Positions 8,685 through 18,068 of a stretch of 64,000 nucleotides of DNA are shown here, piece after piece; position 1 is the stretch's first letter, and every line of letters starts with the position of its first letter. The translations under genes and the position numbers were made by a program. The DNA is taken from the NCBI RefSeq assembly GCF_024207115.1, contig NZ_CP100128.1, positions 682,001-746,000 of the forward strand, in the 5' to 3' direction. The notes below the pieces were generated by a model. The model was not told where the DNA came from. It saw only the letters and a program-made list of their open reading frames with translations, and searched no databases. This DNA comes from Chromobacterium sp. IIBBL 290-4. GTDB taxonomy: Bacteria > Pseudomonadota > Gammaproteobacteria > Burkholderiales > Chromobacteriaceae.

Positions 8685-10988
8685 TTACCCCTGCTTGATC
8701 TCAATAGCGTCGAACATGCCGCCCAAGCCCAACGTGGCGGCAACCCGTAGCACATCGGCCGGCAGGCTGTCGTCGGCTTGCACCGCGACGCGGACTTCGG
8801 CTTCGCCCTGCTTCAGCAGCGCGGCGCCGGACACGCCCAGCTTGGCCAGCAGGCTGCTGTGCGCGCGAGCGACGGCAGCGCCCTTGGCTTCGTTGGTGGC
8901 CTGCAGCGACGGCGCGCGGCGGCAGATGGCGTCGGCCTGGTACATCGGCACTTCGCCTACGCGGACGATGCCGGAGGACACGGCCGGATTGGCGGCGACC
9001 TTGGACAGCGCGTTGTTCAGTTTGGCGGCGAAGTCGCCGAACTCGGCGCGCACTTCCTCGGCGCTGTTCTGCTCGAAACCGGCCAGATTCAGCATATTGC
9101 CCAGCACGCGCAGCACCTTCCAGGCCGGACGGGTTTCGCCCAGCGGCTTGACCACGCCGTTGAAGGTTTGCAGCTTGCCTTCCATATTGACGAAGGAGCC
9201 GGCGGTTTCCGAGAACGGCGCGATCGGCAGCAGCACGTCGGCGTAATCGAGCAGGCCCTTGCCCTGGTAGGCGGTCAGCGCGATCACGGTGGCGGCTTGC
9301 TTCATCGCGGCCACGGCGGCTTGGCTGTTGTAGCTGTCGAATTCCACTTCCGTGTTCAGCAGGAAGTAGGCCTTCTTCGGCTTGGCGATCATCGCGGCGG
9401 CGTTGTCGCCGTTTTGCGGCAGCGCGCCCACCAGTTCGGCGCCCACGCTGTTGGCGGCTTCGGACAGAACGCCGAAACGCGCGCCGCTCAGGCGGGAGAT
9501 TTCCTGGGCCAGCGACAGCAGCTGGCTGTAGGCCGGATGGTGTTGCGCCACATTGCCCAGCACCACGGACGCGGTTTCCGCGCCGCTCAGGCTTTCGGCG
9601 ATGAGGCGCGCTTGCGCGGACACTTCCACGGCAGCCAGATCGATCTCGCTGGTGCCTGCCTTGATCTCGGCCACGGCCTTCAGCACTTGCGACAGCGCGT
9701 TCACCAGCGCCAGCGGCGATACGATCAGCTTGCCCTTGATCTGGGTCAGCAGATTATCGTCGGCGATGTGGATAATGTTCAGCTCGTTGCCCTGCTTCAC
9801 CGATTGACGCAGACGCGAGGCCAGCAGCGGCTGTTCCTTGCGCAGCGTGGAACCTATCACCAGCACCGACTTGGCGGCGGCCAGTTCGGAGATGGTCGAA
9901 CCCAGCCATTCGACGCCTTGCTTGGCGGCATCGGCCGAGAAATCGCTGCGACGCAGGCGGTAGTCGATGGCATTGACGCCGAAGGCGCGCGCCAGCTTCT
10001 GGGCCAGGTGCAGTTCCTCAGTGGTGGAGTGCGGGCTGAGCAGGAAGCCGATGGCGTCCTTGCCGTGATCGGCGGACACGCCGTTCAGGCCCTTCACCAC
10101 GTAGTTCAGCGCGGTTTCCCAGTCGGTCTCGTGCCACTTGCCGTCGAACTTGATCATCGGCTTTTGCAGGCGTTCGGCGCTGTTCAGGCCTTCGTAGGAG
10201 AAGCGGTCGCGGTCGGCGATCCAGCACTCGTTGATGGCTTCGTTTTCCAGCGGCAGCACGCGCATCACTTCATTGCTCTTCACCTGAACCACCAGGTTGG
10301 AGCCGAGGCCGTCGTGCGGGCTTACCGATTTGCGGCGCGACAGTTCCCAGGCGCGGGTGCTGTAGCGGAACGGCTTGGAGGTCAGCGCGCCCACCGGGCA
10401 CAGGTCGATGACGTTGCCGGAGATTTCCGAATCCACGGTCTTGCCCAGGAAGGGCAGAATTTCCGAGAACTCGCTGCGGTTGGCCATGCCGATTTCCTGG
10501 AAGCCGCCCACTTCTTCAGTGAAGCGGACGCAGCGCGTGCAGTGGATGCAACGCGACATTTCCTCGGCGGAAACCAGCGGGCCCATGTCTTTGCCCACCA
10601 CCACGCGCTTCTCTTCCTCGTAACGCGAGGTGGAGTTGCCGTAGCCGACGGCCAGATCCTGCAGCTGGCATTCGCCGCCCTGGTCGCAGATCGGGCAATC
10701 CAGCGGGTGGTTGATCAGCAAGAACTCCATCACGCCTTGCTGGGCTTTCTTGGCCAGCGGCGACGCGGTGTGGACCTTCATGCCGTCGGTGACCGGGGTG
10801 GCGCAAGCCGGCAAAGGCTTGGGCGCTTTTTCCACTTCCACCAGGCACATGCGGCAGTTGGCCGCGATGGACAGCTTTTTGTGGTAGCAGAAGTGCGGAA
10901 TATAGGTGCCCACCGAGTGGGCCGCCTCGATGACGGTGCTGCCTTGCGGCACCGTCAGTTTTTTACCGTCGATTTCGATTTCAAGCAT
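8685..10988 (-). CDS. nuoG: NADH-quinone oxidoreductase subunit G
   Basis: A 767-residue peripheral-arm subunit. The N-terminal domain carries a [2Fe-2S] ferredoxin fold (CYHKKLSIAANCRMCLVEVE), then the His/Cys cluster region (HPLDCPICDQGGECQLQD), then two further [4Fe-4S] sites (CIHCTRCVRFTEE and VIDLCPVGALTSKPF). The remainder is a molybdopterin-oxidoreductase-like domain with no expected catalytic role. Length is in the usual range for betaproteobacteria. It sits between nuoF (3 bases upstream) and nuoH. Confidence 0.97.
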   Translation of the reverse strand: MLEIEIDGKKLTVPQGSTVIEAAHSVGTYIPHFCYHKKLSIAANCRMCLVEVEKAPKPLPACATPVTDGMKVHTASPLAKKAQQGVMEFLLINHPLDCPICDQGGECQLQDLAVGYGNSTSRYEEEKRVVVGKDMGPLVSAEEMSRCIHCTRCVRFTEEVGGFQEIGMANRSEFSEILPFLGKTVDSEISGNVIDLCPVGALTSKPFRYSTRAWELSRRKSVSPHDGLGSNLVVQVKSNEVMRVLPLENEAINECWIADRDRFSYEGLNSAERLQKPMIKFDGKWHETDWETALNYVVKGLNGVSADHGKDAIGFLLSPHSTTEELHLAQKLARAFGVNAIDYRLRRSDFSADAAKQGVEWLGSTISELAAAKSVLVIGSTLRKEQPLLASRLRQSVKQGNELNIIHIADDNLLTQIKGKLIVSPLALVNALSQVLKAVAEIKAGTSEIDLAAVEVSAQARLIAESLSGAETASVVLGNVAQHHPAYSQLLSLAQEISRLSGARFGVLSEAANSVGAELVGALPQNGDNAAAMIAKPKKAYFLLNTEVEFDSYNSQAAVAAMKQAATVIALTAYQGKGLLDYADVLLPIAPFSETAGSFVNMEGKLQTFNGVVKPLGETRPAWKVLRVLGNMLNLAGFEQNSAEEVRAEFGDFAAKLNNALSKVAANPAVSSGIVRVGEVPMYQADAICRRAPSLQATNEAKGAAVARAHSSLLAKLGVSGAALLKQGEAEVRVAVQADDSLPADVLRVAATLGLGGMFDAIEIKQG

Positions 10989-10991
10989 CGC

Positions 10992-12287
10992 TCAACACCA
11001 TTTGTGATCCACCAAGGTCTTTCCGTGTTCGATCGCGTGCTCGAACTCATTGCGGAAATGCTTGGTGAAGCTGCGAACCGGGAACACCGCGGCATCGGCC
11101 AGCGCGCAGATGGTGCGGCCGGCCATATTGTTGCCCACGGACTCCAGAAGCTCCAGATCGCCCTTGCGGCCCTGGCCGTTGGCGATGCGATGGATGACCT
11201 TGTACAGCCAGCCGGTGCCTTCGCGGCACGGCGTGCATTGGCCGCAGGATTCTTCGTGGTAGAAATAAGCCAGACGCTCCAGCGCCTTGACCATGCACAC
11301 GTCCTCGTTCATCACGATCACGGCGCCCGAACCGAGCATGGAGCCAGCCTTGGCGATGCTATCGTAGTCCATGGTGCATTGCATCATGATGTCGGCCGGC
11401 AGCACCGGCGCGGAGGAACCACCCGGAATCACCGCCTTCAGCTTCTTGCCGTCGCGCATGCCGCCGGCCATTTCCAGCAGCTCGGAGAACGGCGTGCCCA
11501 GCGCGATCTCGTAGTTGCCCGGACGATTGACATGGCCGGAAACCGAGAACAGCTTGGTGCCGCCGTTGTTCGGCTTGCCCTTCTCCAGGAAGGTCTGCGC
11601 GCCGTCGCGGATGATGAACGGCACCGAGGCGAACGATTCGGTGTTGTTGATGGTGGTCGGCTTGCCGTACAGGCCGAAGCTGGCCGGGAACGGCGGCTTG
11701 AAGCGCGGTTGGCCCTTCTTGCCTTCCAGCGACTCCAGCAGCGCGGTTTCTTCGCCGCAGATGTAGGCGCCGTAGCCGTGGTGGGCGAACAGGTCGAAGT
11801 TGAAGCCGGTGCCCAGGATGTTCTCGCCCAGGAAACCCGCCTTGCGCGCCTCTTCCAGCGCCTCTTCGAAGCGCTCGTAGTCTTCGAAGATTTCGCCGTG
11901 GATGTAGTTGTAACCCGCCTTGGTGCCCATCGCGTAACCGGCGATGATCATGCCTTCGATCAGCGAATGCGGGTTGTAGCGGATGATGTCGCGGTCCTTG
12001 AAGGTGCCCGGCTCGCCCTCGTCGGTATTGCAGACGACGTACTTGTCGCCCGGAAACGAGCGCGGCATGAAGCTCCACTTCAGGCCGGTCGGGAAGCCCG
12101 CGCCGCCGCGGCCGCGCAGGCCGGAGTTCTTCACTTCCGCGATCACGTCTTCCTGCGTCATCTTGGAGTCGAGGATGCGACGCAGCGCCTGATAGCCGCC
12201 GCGGGCCACATAGGCGTCCAGACGCCAGCAGTCGGGCTGGGCGGTGTCGACGCCGTCGAAAATCACGCCATTAGCGAAGACAGCCAT
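10992..12287 (-). CDS. nuoF: NADH-quinone oxidoreductase subunit F (NADH/FMN site)
   Basis: A 431-residue flavoprotein that oxidises NADH with FMN and feeds cluster N3. Visible motifs are the [15 protein letters not shown] nucleotide-binding loop, [17 protein letters not shown] in the FMN site, and [12 protein letters not shown], whose cysteines hold the [4Fe-4S] cluster together with a later Cys in RTICALADA. The start overlaps the nuoE stop by one base. Confidence 0.97.
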   Translation of the reverse strand: MAVFANGVIFDGVDTAQPDCWRLDAYVARGGYQALRRILDSKMTQEDVIAEVKNSGLRGRGGAGFPTGLKWSFMPRSFPGDKYVVCNTDEGEPGTFKDRDIIRYNPHSLIEGMIIAGYAMGTKAGYNYIHGEIFEDYERFEEALEEARKAGFLGENILGTGFNFDLFAHHGYGAYICGEETALLESLEGKKGQPRFKPPFPASFGLYGKPTTINNTESFASVPFIIRDGAQTFLEKGKPNNGGTKLFSVSGHVNRPGNYEIALGTPFSELLEMAGGMRDGKKLKAVIPGGSSAPVLPADIMMQCTMDYDSIAKAGSMLGSGAVIVMNEDVCMVKALERLAYFYHEESCGQCTPCREGTGWLYKVIHRIANGQGRKGDLELLESVGNNMAGRTICALADAAVFPVRSFTKHFRNEFEHAIEHGKTLVDHKWC

Positions 12288-12787
12288 TATTTCAACTCCG
12301 CCAGTTTTTTATCGATTGCTTCGAGCGTCATGAAGCTGCACATCTTGTGGTTGTTCACCAGCAAGACCGGCGCGTCGCCGCAGGCGCCCATGCATTCGCC
12401 TTCCAGCAGGGTGTACATGCCGTCGGCGCTGGTTTCGCCGATGGCGATGCCCAGCTTCTTCGAGATGTACTCCGCGGCGTTGACGCCGCCGGACAGCGCA
12501 CAGGGCAGATTGGTGCAGACGGTGATCTTGAATTTGCCCACCGGCTTCATGTCGTACATGTTGTAGAACGTGGCGACTTCGTAGGCGGCCACCGGGGCGA
12601 TGCCCAGGTAGTTGGCGACGAACTCGATCAGTTCCTGGTTCAGGCAACGCGCTTCCGGGGTTTCACCGGCGGCGCGCCGCTCTTCCAGCGCGATGCGCAG
12701 CGCGCCCATGACGGCGGAGCGCTTCTGGTCGGCCGGGTATTTGGCGACCTCGCGGTCGATCAAGGCTAGCGATTGTGCGGACAGCAT
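12287..12787 (-). CDS. nuoE: NADH-quinone oxidoreductase subunit E ([2Fe-2S])
   Basis: A 166-residue thioredoxin-fold subunit that holds cluster N1a. The four ligands are in CTNLPC and [11 protein letters not shown]. The N-terminal helical part ([18 protein letters not shown]) is typical of the family. Its start overlaps the nuoD stop and its stop overlaps the nuoF start, so these genes are tightly coupled. Confidence 0.97.
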   Translation of the reverse strand: MLSAQSLALIDREVAKYPADQKRSAVMGALRIALEERRAAGETPEARCLNQELIEFVANYLGIAPVAAYEVATFYNMYDMKPVGKFKITVCTNLPCALSGGVNAAEYISKKLGIAIGETSADGMYTLLEGECMGACGDAPVLLVNNHKMCSFMTLEAIDKKLAELK

Positions 12788-14040
12788 CAGCGGTCAATCT
12801 CCCCAAACACGATATCCTGCGTACCGATGATGGCCACGACGTCGGCGATCATATGGCCCTTGGCCATTTCATCCAGCGCGGCCAAGTGGGCATAGCCCGG
12901 CGCGCGGATTTTCAGACGGTACGGTTTGTTGGCGCCGTCGGACACCAGATAGATGCCGAATTCGCCCTTCGGGTGTTCCACCGCCGCGTAAGCCTCGCCT
13001 TCCGGCACGTGCATGCCTTCGGTGAACAGCTTGAAGTGGTGGATCAGGTCTTCCATATTGGACTTCATGCCTTCGCGCGAAGGTGGCGCCACCTTGTGGT
13101 TGTCGGTGATCACCGGACCCGGGTTGGCGTGCAGCCAGGCCACGCACTGCTGGATGATGCGGTTGGACTGGCGCATCTCTTCCACGCGCACCAGGTAGCG
13201 GTCGTAGCAGTCGCCGCCCACGCCCACCGGCACGTCGAAGTCCATCTTGTCGTAGACGTCGTACGGCTGGGTCTTGCGCAAGTCCCAGGCGATGCCGGAG
13301 CCGCGCAGCATCGGGCCGGTCATGCCCAGATTCAGCGCGCGCTCGGCCGTCACCACGCCGATGCCCACGGTACGCTGCTTCCAGATGCGGTTATCGGTCA
13401 GCAGGGTTTCGTATTCATCGACATAGGTCGGGAAGCGCTTGGTGAAGTCTTCGATGAAGTCCAGCATCGAGCCCTTGCGGCCTTCGTTCAGGCGCGCCAG
13501 CTCCTTGGCGTTCTTGATCTTGGACACGGTGTACTGCGGCATCGAATCCGGCAGGTCGCGATAAACGCCGCCCGGACGGAAGTAAGCCGCGTGCATGCGC
13601 GCGCCGGATACCGCCTCGTAGCAGTCCATCAGGTCCTCGCGCTCGCGGAACGCGTACAGGAACATGGTCATCGCGCCGATGTCCAGCGCGTGGGCGCCGA
13701 TCCACAGCAGGTGGTTCAGGATGCGGGTGATTTCCGCGAACATCACGCGAATATATTGCGCGCGCTCGGGAACTTCGATGCCCATCATCTTCTCGATAGC
13801 CAGGCAGTAGGCATGCTCGTTGCACATCATGGACACGTAGTCGAGACGGTCCATATACGGCAAAGACTGGATGAAAGTCTTGCTTTCAGCCAGTTTCTCG
13901 GTGCCGCGGTGCAACAGGCCGATGTGCGGGTCGGCGCGCTGAACGACTTCGCCGTCCAGCTCCAGCACCAGGCGCAATACGCCGTGCGCGGCCGGGTGTT
14001 GCGGGCCGAAGTTCAGGGTGTAGTTACGGATCTCAGCCAC
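12787..14040 (-). CDS. nuoD: NADH-quinone oxidoreductase subunit D
   Basis: A 417-residue subunit, homologous to the large subunit of NiFe hydrogenases, that lines the quinone chamber opposite cluster N2. Motifs include [21 protein letters not shown] at the N-terminus (the His-bearing quinone loop), [14 protein letters not shown], and [12 protein letters not shown]. The protein ends in the canonical DIVFGEIDR. It overlaps nuoC by 8 bases, so translational coupling is likely. Confidence 0.97.
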   Translation of the reverse strand: MAEIRNYTLNFGPQHPAAHGVLRLVLELDGEVVQRADPHIGLLHRGTEKLAESKTFIQSLPYMDRLDYVSMMCNEHAYCLAIEKMMGIEVPERAQYIRVMFAEITRILNHLLWIGAHALDIGAMTMFLYAFREREDLMDCYEAVSGARMHAAYFRPGGVYRDLPDSMPQYTVSKIKNAKELARLNEGRKGSMLDFIEDFTKRFPTYVDEYETLLTDNRIWKQRTVGIGVVTAERALNLGMTGPMLRGSGIAWDLRKTQPYDVYDKMDFDVPVGVGGDCYDRYLVRVEEMRQSNRIIQQCVAWLHANPGPVITDNHKVAPPSREGMKSNMEDLIHHFKLFTEGMHVPEGEAYAAVEHPKGEFGIYLVSDGANKPYRLKIRAPGYAHLAALDEMAKGHMIADVVAIIGTQDIVFGEIDR

Positions 14041-14629
14041 CGTAGTTCTCCTCGCGAATGATGCGCGGAGTGATTTCGCGCGGTTCGATGGTGACAGGCT
14101 GATAGATCACGCGCTGCTGGGTGGGGTCGTAGCGCATTTCCACGTGGCCGGACAGCGGGAAGTCCTTACGGAACGGGTGGCCGACGAAACCATAGTCGGT
14201 CAGCAGGCGGCGCAGGTCGGGGTGGCCTTCGAACACGATGCCGTACAGATCGAACGCTTCGCGCTCGAACCAGTTAGCTGCATTCCAGATGTCGTTGACC
14301 GACGGCAGCACCGGGAAGCTGTCGTCTTCGGCGAAAACGCGCAGGCGGATGCGGTGGTTCAGTTTGACCGACAGCAGATGGTATACGGCGGCGAAGCGCG
14401 GACCGTCCCACGGCTGGTCGCGGTAGGCGCTGTAGTCCATGCCGCAGACGTCGATGCACTGTTCGAAAGCGAGACCGTCGTGATCGCGCAAGGTTTGGGC
14501 GACGGACAGCAGGTCCGCGGCCTTGCACACAATGGTCAGCTCATCCAGGGCCAGCGTGCTGCGCACGAGCTTGTCGCCCAGCGCCTCGGCAACGACCGAA
14601 CCCAACGCTTCCATTTTCTTGGAGGCCAT
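14033..14629 (-). CDS. nuoC: NADH-quinone oxidoreductase subunit C
   Basis: A 198-residue peripheral-arm subunit of complex I that supports NuoD and NuoI. The family signature [20 protein letters not shown] followed by [20 protein letters not shown] is intact. It is separate from NuoD here, unlike the fused NuoCD of E. coli. It starts 11 bases after the nuoB stop. Confidence 0.97.
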   Translation of the reverse strand: MASKKMEALGSVVAEALGDKLVRSTLALDELTIVCKAADLLSVAQTLRDHDGLAFEQCIDVCGMDYSAYRDQPWDGPRFAAVYHLLSVKLNHRIRLRVFAEDDSFPVLPSVNDIWNAANWFEREAFDLYGIVFEGHPDLRRLLTDYGFVGHPFRKDFPLSGHVEMRYDPTQQRVIYQPVTIEPREITPRIIREENYGG

Positions 14630-14640
14630 AAGTATTTACC

Positions 14641-15117
14641 TTAGCGGGCGATGGTGTTGGTACGTTTGATCTTGTTCTGCAGCTGGATGATGCCGTACAA
14701 CAGCGCCTCGGCGGTCGGAGGACAGCCCGGCACGTAGACATCGACCGGCACGATGCGATCGCAGCCGCGAACTACAGAATAGGAATAATGGTAATAGCCG
14801 CCGCCGTTGGCACAGGAACCCATGGAAATCACCCAGCGCGGTTCGGCCATCTGGTCATAAACCTTGCGCAAGGCCGGGGCCATCTTGTTGCACAGCGTGC
14901 CGGCGACGATCATCAGGTCGGACTGGCGCGGGCTGGGACGGAACACGATGCCGAAACGGTCCAGGTCGTAACGGGCCGCGCCGGCGTGCATCATTTCCAC
15001 CGCACAGCACGCGAGGCCGAAGGTCATCGGCCACAAGGAACCCGTGCGGGTATAGTTGATAAGCTTGTCGGCTGTCGTCGTGACGAAGCCTTTCTCCAGA
15101 ATCCCTTCTACTCCCAT
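14641..15117 (-). CDS. nuoB: NADH-quinone oxidoreductase subunit B (cluster N2)
   Basis: A 158-residue subunit that carries the terminal [4Fe-4S] cluster N2, which reduces quinone. Ligands are the tandem Cys pair in [12 protein letters not shown], then [13 protein letters not shown] and [11 protein letters not shown]. The start is placed at the ATG at 15117 ([11 protein letters not shown]), the usual length and N-terminus. The frame extends to 15228 but that would overlap nuoA extensively. With this start the gene overlaps the nuoA stop by 10 bases. Confidence 0.96.
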   Translation of the reverse strand: MGVEGILEKGFVTTTADKLINYTRTGSLWPMTFGLACCAVEMMHAGAARYDLDRFGIVFRPSPRQSDLMIVAGTLCNKMAPALRKVYDQMAEPRWVISMGSCANGGGYYHYSYSVVRGCDRIVPVDVYVPGCPPTAEALLYGIIQLQNKIKRTNTIAR

Positions 15118-15464
15118 TCCAGAGCTCCCTTCTTCCACATGTAGACGAAGCCGAGCGTCAGCACGGCTAGAAATTCGACCATCACGCCCAAACCATAGAC
15201 GCCCAGATCCTTCAATACCACGGCCCACGGAAACAGGAAGGCGATTTCCAGGTCGAACAGGATGAAGAGAATGGCGATGAGGTAATAGCGGACGTCAAAC
15301 TTCATGCGGGCATCTTCGAAGGCCTCGAAGCCGCATTCGTACGGAGAAAGTTTTTCAGCATCGGGACGATTAGGCGACAGCAGTTTGCCCAGAACGAGCG
15401 GGCCCACGCCGACCAACACACCGACGATGACAAACATCAGAATGGGAAAGTAGTTTTGCAGCAT
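15108..15464 (-). CDS. nuoA: NADH-quinone oxidoreductase subunit A, first gene of the nuo operon
   Basis: A 118-residue, three-helix membrane subunit of complex I. It has the conserved [20 protein letters not shown] loop, whose Cys lies near the quinone site, and the acidic [12 protein letters not shown] helix. The start is at 15464 ([11 protein letters not shown]); the reading frame continues to 15512 but the extra codons run across a terminator hairpin. A GGGAA motif sits just upstream of the ATG. Two terminator-like hairpins lie between this start and the tRNA-Leu gene. Confidence 0.96.
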   Translation of the reverse strand: MLQNYFPILMFVIVGVLVGVGPLVLGKLLSPNRPDAEKLSPYECGFEAFEDARMKFDVRYYLIAILFILFDLEIAFLFPWAVVLKDLGVYGLGVMVEFLAVLTLGFVYMWKKGALEWE

Positions 15465-15479
15465 TTCCCGTACACCCCC

Positions 15480-15504
15480 AAAAAAAGAGGGGTCACCCCC
15501 TCTT
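15480..15504 (-). terminator. Terminator-like hairpin directly upstream of nuoA
   Basis: An 8-bp stem (AAGAGGGG at 15485-15492, CCCCTCTT at 15497-15504) with a GTGA loop is followed on the minus strand by a run of seven T. It ends only 16 bases before the nuoA start codon. By sequence it is a rho-independent terminator, yet it lies within the nuoA leader, so it may act as an attenuator or be read through. Confidence 0.7.
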
Positions 15505-15517
15505 GGCTCCAAATAAA

Positions 15518-15545
15518 ACAGGCCACCGGAGTCCCGGTGGCCTGT
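15518..15545. terminator. Bidirectional terminator between tRNA-Leu and nuoA
   Basis: A perfect 12-bp stem (ACAGGCCACCGG at 15518-15529, CCGGTGGCCTGT at 15534-15545) with a 4-nt loop. The minus-strand side is followed by TTTTATTT and the plus-strand side by TTTTT. On the minus strand it begins about 10 bases after the tRNA 3' end and so marks the tRNA transcript end, or an attenuation point before nuo. Confidence 0.8.
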
Positions 15546-15555
15546 TTTTGAATGG

Positions 15556-15640
15556 TGGTGCCGACAGTGAGACTCGAACTCACACAGCTTTCGCCACTAC
15601 CCCCTCAAGATAGCGTGTCTACCAATTTCACCATGTCGGC
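15556..15640 (-). tRNA. tRNA-Leu (anticodon GAG)
   Basis: An 85-nt class II tRNA. The 7-bp acceptor stem is GCCGACA paired with TGTCGGC, followed by an A discriminator base and an encoded CCA. The anticodon stem is CTATC/GGTAG with loop TTGAGGG, giving anticodon GAG at 15604-15606 (complement). A long variable arm and a GTGAG-TTCGAGT-CTCAC T-arm complete it. Its place between secG and nuoA matches the order known in related betaproteobacteria. Confidence 0.97.
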
Positions 15641-15659
15641 ACAGCAAAGCTTTAAATTG

Positions 15660-16010
15660 TCACTCCGGGATCTTGGAAGCGGGTCCCGAAGCATTTTTAT
15701 TAGGCGCGCCTGCCGGGATTTGCGGCGCCACCTGTTCAATCTTGCCACCCATTACGCCAAGGTCGCTCTTTCCGCCCCCGGAAAGAAAAACCAGCACCAT
15801 GGAAGTCGAGAAGAACACAGCCGCGGCAACCGCGGTGGTCCTGCTCAAGAAATTCGCGGAACCAGACGCCCCGAACAGACTGCCGGACGCACCGCTACCA
15901 AAAGCCGCACCCATATCGGCACCCTTGCCATGCTGCATCAATACAAGGACGATGATACTCACTGCGGACAGGAGGTTAACAATCCAAATAAGCGTCTTGA
16001 GAAGTTCCAT
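15660..16010 (-). CDS. secG: Preprotein translocase subunit SecG
   Basis: A 116-residue auxiliary subunit of the SecYEG protein-export channel in the inner membrane. It has two transmembrane segments (about residues 3-22 and 56-77) joined by the typical Gly-rich MGAAFGSGASGSLFGASGS loop. The C-terminal tail is rich in Pro, Ala and Gly and is of variable type in this family. It follows tpiA by 10 bases and precedes the tRNA-Leu gene by 19, so tpiA-secG-tRNA is one transcription unit. Confidence 0.95.
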   Translation of the reverse strand: MELLKTLIWIVNLLSAVSIIVLVLMQHGKGADMGAAFGSGASGSLFGASGSANFLSRTTAVAAAVFFSTSMVLVFLSGGGKSDLGVMGGKIEQVAPQIPAGAPNKNASGPASKIPE

Positions 16011-16020
16011 ACTATATCAA

Positions 16021-16758
16021 TTATCCTGCGGCTTGGCAAATCACTCTGAATGAACCGGCGTCCAGAGAGGCTCCGCCGACCAACGCTCCATCGACGTTTT
16101 TCGTCGCCAGAATCGCTGCGGCATTCTCTGCTTTGACACTGCCGCCGTAGAGGACGCGAATCTTATCCGAGGCGCCGACGTTTTGCAAGCACCAATTTTT
16201 GATGAACGCATGAATCTCGGCGATTTGCTCAAGCGATGCCACCTTGCCGGTGCCGATGGCCCAAACCGGCTCGTAGGCGATGACGTATTCACCATCGGCG
16301 ATCTCGGCCAAAATCGCAAGCTGATCGGCGATCACTGTCTTATATTCATCCGCTTCGCGCTGCGCCAGGGTCTCGCCGACGCACAGCACCGGCGTAACAC
16401 CTGCAGCGATGGCGTTGCGCATCTTTGCCAGCAGCGCGGCATTGTCTTCGCTGAAATACTGGCGGCGCTCGGAATGGCCCACCAAGGTGTAGACGCAGCC
16501 GATGTCGGCCAGCATCTCGGCGCTGGTTTCGCCGGTATAGGCGCCGTCTTTGGCATAGCAGCTGACATCCTGAGCGGACAAGGCGAGCTTGCCGCCCTTC
16601 AATTGCTGCGCCAGCGCGGCCAGGTAAACCGCCGGCGCGGCGATGCCCACGCCCTCATGGTTGGTAGCGGCATCGGCCAGCAACTCGGCCGCCAGCGCTT
16701 GCGCGCTTTGCGCGCGGGTATTCATCTTCCAGTTGCCTATCACCAGCTTGCCAGCCAT
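16021..16758 (-). CDS. tpiA: Triose-phosphate isomerase
   Basis: A 245-residue TIM-barrel enzyme that interconverts dihydroxyacetone phosphate and glyceraldehyde 3-phosphate. It has GNWKMN with the catalytic Lys near residue 12, the catalytic His in LVGHSERR, the catalytic Glu in [12 protein letters not shown] with its mobile loop, and the phosphate-binding GGSVKAENA and GALVGGASL motifs. It is the first gene of the leftward transcript and is divergent from pstS. Confidence 0.97.
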   Translation of the reverse strand: MAGKLVIGNWKMNTRAQSAQALAAELLADAATNHEGVGIAAPAVYLAALAQQLKGGKLALSAQDVSCYAKDGAYTGETSAEMLADIGCVYTLVGHSERRQYFSEDNAALLAKMRNAIAAGVTPVLCVGETLAQREADEYKTVIADQLAILAEIADGEYVIAYEPVWAIGTGKVASLEQIAEIHAFIKNWCLQNVGASDKIRVLYGGSVKAENAAAILATKNVDGALVGGASLDAGSFRVICQAAG

Positions 16759-16860
16759 GTTTCTCTCCGCTCTGCCTGTTATCAGTTGCGCCGATTATAA
16801 CGCGCCCGTCCGCCCCGGCAATGGAGCCGGATCAAGCAAATGCGGCGGAACAATTACGAC

Positions 16861-16894
16861 TTGTAATATTACTGAAAGATTGAACCGATACGAT
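16861..16894 (+). promoter_or_regulatory. Candidate PhoB box and -10 element for pstS
   Basis: TTGTAATATTACTGAAAG (16861-16878) resembles two 7-mers of the Pho box (CTGTCAT) separated by four AT bases, with 5 of 7 and 4 of 7 matches. It is followed after 10 bases by TACGAT (16889-16894), the spacing between Pho box and -10 known at PhoB-activated promoters with no separate -35. The predicted leader is about 40 nt. Match quality is moderate. Confidence 0.45.
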
Positions 16895-16941
16895 GGCGGC
16901 CATCACAACAGCCGTTTATTACATCGTTCGGGAGTTTTGGC

Positions 16942-17979
16942 ATGAAACACTGTGTTCGTCTGGCAGCGACTCTTGGTTCCGTTCTGATTGCTGGCTCGGT
17001 CTACGCCGCCGACATCACCGGCGCGGGCGCGACCTTCCCCTATCCGCTGTACGCCAAGTGGGCCGCCAACTACAAGGGCAGCACCGGCAACAATATGAAC
17101 TACCAGTCCATCGGCTCTGGCGGCGGCATCAAGCAGATCCAGTCCAAGACTGTCGATTTCGGCGCCTCCGACATGCCGCTGAAGCCGGAAGAGCTGGAAA
17201 AGTCCGGCCTGACCCAGTTCCCGACCGTGATGGGCGGCGTGGTGCCGGTGTATAACATTCCGGGCGTAACCGCCGGCCAGATCAAGTTCACCGGCGCGCT
17301 GCTGGCTGACATCTATATGGGCAAGGTTTCCAAGTGGAACGATGCCGCCATCGCCAAGCTGAACCCGGGCGTCAAGCTGCCTGACCAGCGCATCTCCGTA
17401 GTGCGCCGCTCCGACGGTTCCGGCACCACCTTCGTGTTCACCAACTACCTGTCCAAGGTTTCGGCCGAATGGGCCAAGGAAGTCGGCTCCAATACTTCCG
17501 TCAGCTGGAAGGGCAGCTCGGTGGGCGGCAAGGGCAACGAAGGCGTGGCCAACTACGTGTCCCGCATCAAGGGCGCCATCGGCTACGTGGAATACGCTTA
17601 CGCCAAGCAGAACAAGCTGGCTTACGGCCTGCTGCAAAACCAGGCCGGCGACTTTGTGAAGCCGGACGCCGCCACCTTCAAGGCTGCGGCCAACAACGCC
17701 GACTGGAAAAAGGCCCAGGGCTTCTACCTGATCCTGACCAACCAGCCGGGCAAGGAAAGCTGGCCGATCACCAGCGCCACCTTCATCCTGATGCACAAGA
17801 AGCAGGACAAGCCGACGCAAGCCACCGAAGTGCTGAAGTACTTCGACTGGGCTTACAAGAACGGCGACAAGACCGCTCAGGAACTGGACTACATCCCGAT
17901 GCCGGACAACGTCAAGGGCGTCATCCGCACCAGCTGGAAGCAGATCACCGACGGCAGCGGCAAGCCGGTCTGGAACTAA
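16942..17979 (+). CDS. pstS: Phosphate ABC transporter, periplasmic phosphate-binding protein
   Basis: A 345-residue substrate-binding protein for the PstSCAB high-affinity phosphate importer. The signal peptide (MKHCVRLAATLGSVLIAGSVYA) ends in a YA-A site. The mature protein starts ADITGAGATFPYPLYAKW, the classic PstS start with phosphate-binding residues. RRSDGSGTTFVF is the second binding loop. The RBS is GGGAG, 8 bases before the ATG. It is the first gene of pstSCAB and is expected to be induced by phosphate starvation. Confidence 0.97.
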   Translation: MKHCVRLAATLGSVLIAGSVYAADITGAGATFPYPLYAKWAANYKGSTGNNMNYQSIGSGGGIKQIQSKTVDFGASDMPLKPEELEKSGLTQFPTVMGGVVPVYNIPGVTAGQIKFTGALLADIYMGKVSKWNDAAIAKLNPGVKLPDQRISVVRRSDGSGTTFVFTNYLSKVSAEWAKEVGSNTSVSWKGSSVGGKGNEGVANYVSRIKGAIGYVEYAYAKQNKLAYGLLQNQAGDFVKPDAATFKAAANNADWKKAQGFYLILTNQPGKESWPITSATFILMHKKQDKPTQATEVLKYFDWAYKNGDKTAQELDYIPMPDNVKGVIRTSWKQITDGSGKPVWN

Positions 17980-18011
17980 GCTCAGCGATTTAATGATTGA
18001 AGTTGCAGCCC

Positions 18012-18040
18012 AGGCCGGAGAGATTCACGCTCTCCGGCCT
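18012..18040 (+). terminator. Stem-loop between pstS and pstC, probable partial terminator or mRNA stabiliser
   Basis: A perfect 11-bp stem (AGGCCGGAGAG and CTCTCCGGCCT) with a 7-nt loop lies in the pstS-pstC gap. No T-tract follows, so complete termination is unlikely. Such hairpins commonly keep binding-protein mRNA in excess over the membrane subunits; that role is inferred here. Confidence 0.6.
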
Positions 18041-18068
18041 TGTGTCTGAACCATCAAGAAACGACACA

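Noticed and set aside
8778..12566. 1262-codon open frame on the plus strand
   Set aside because: Antisense to nuoG, nuoF and nuoE; no recognisable domain and His/Gln/Arg-rich composition.
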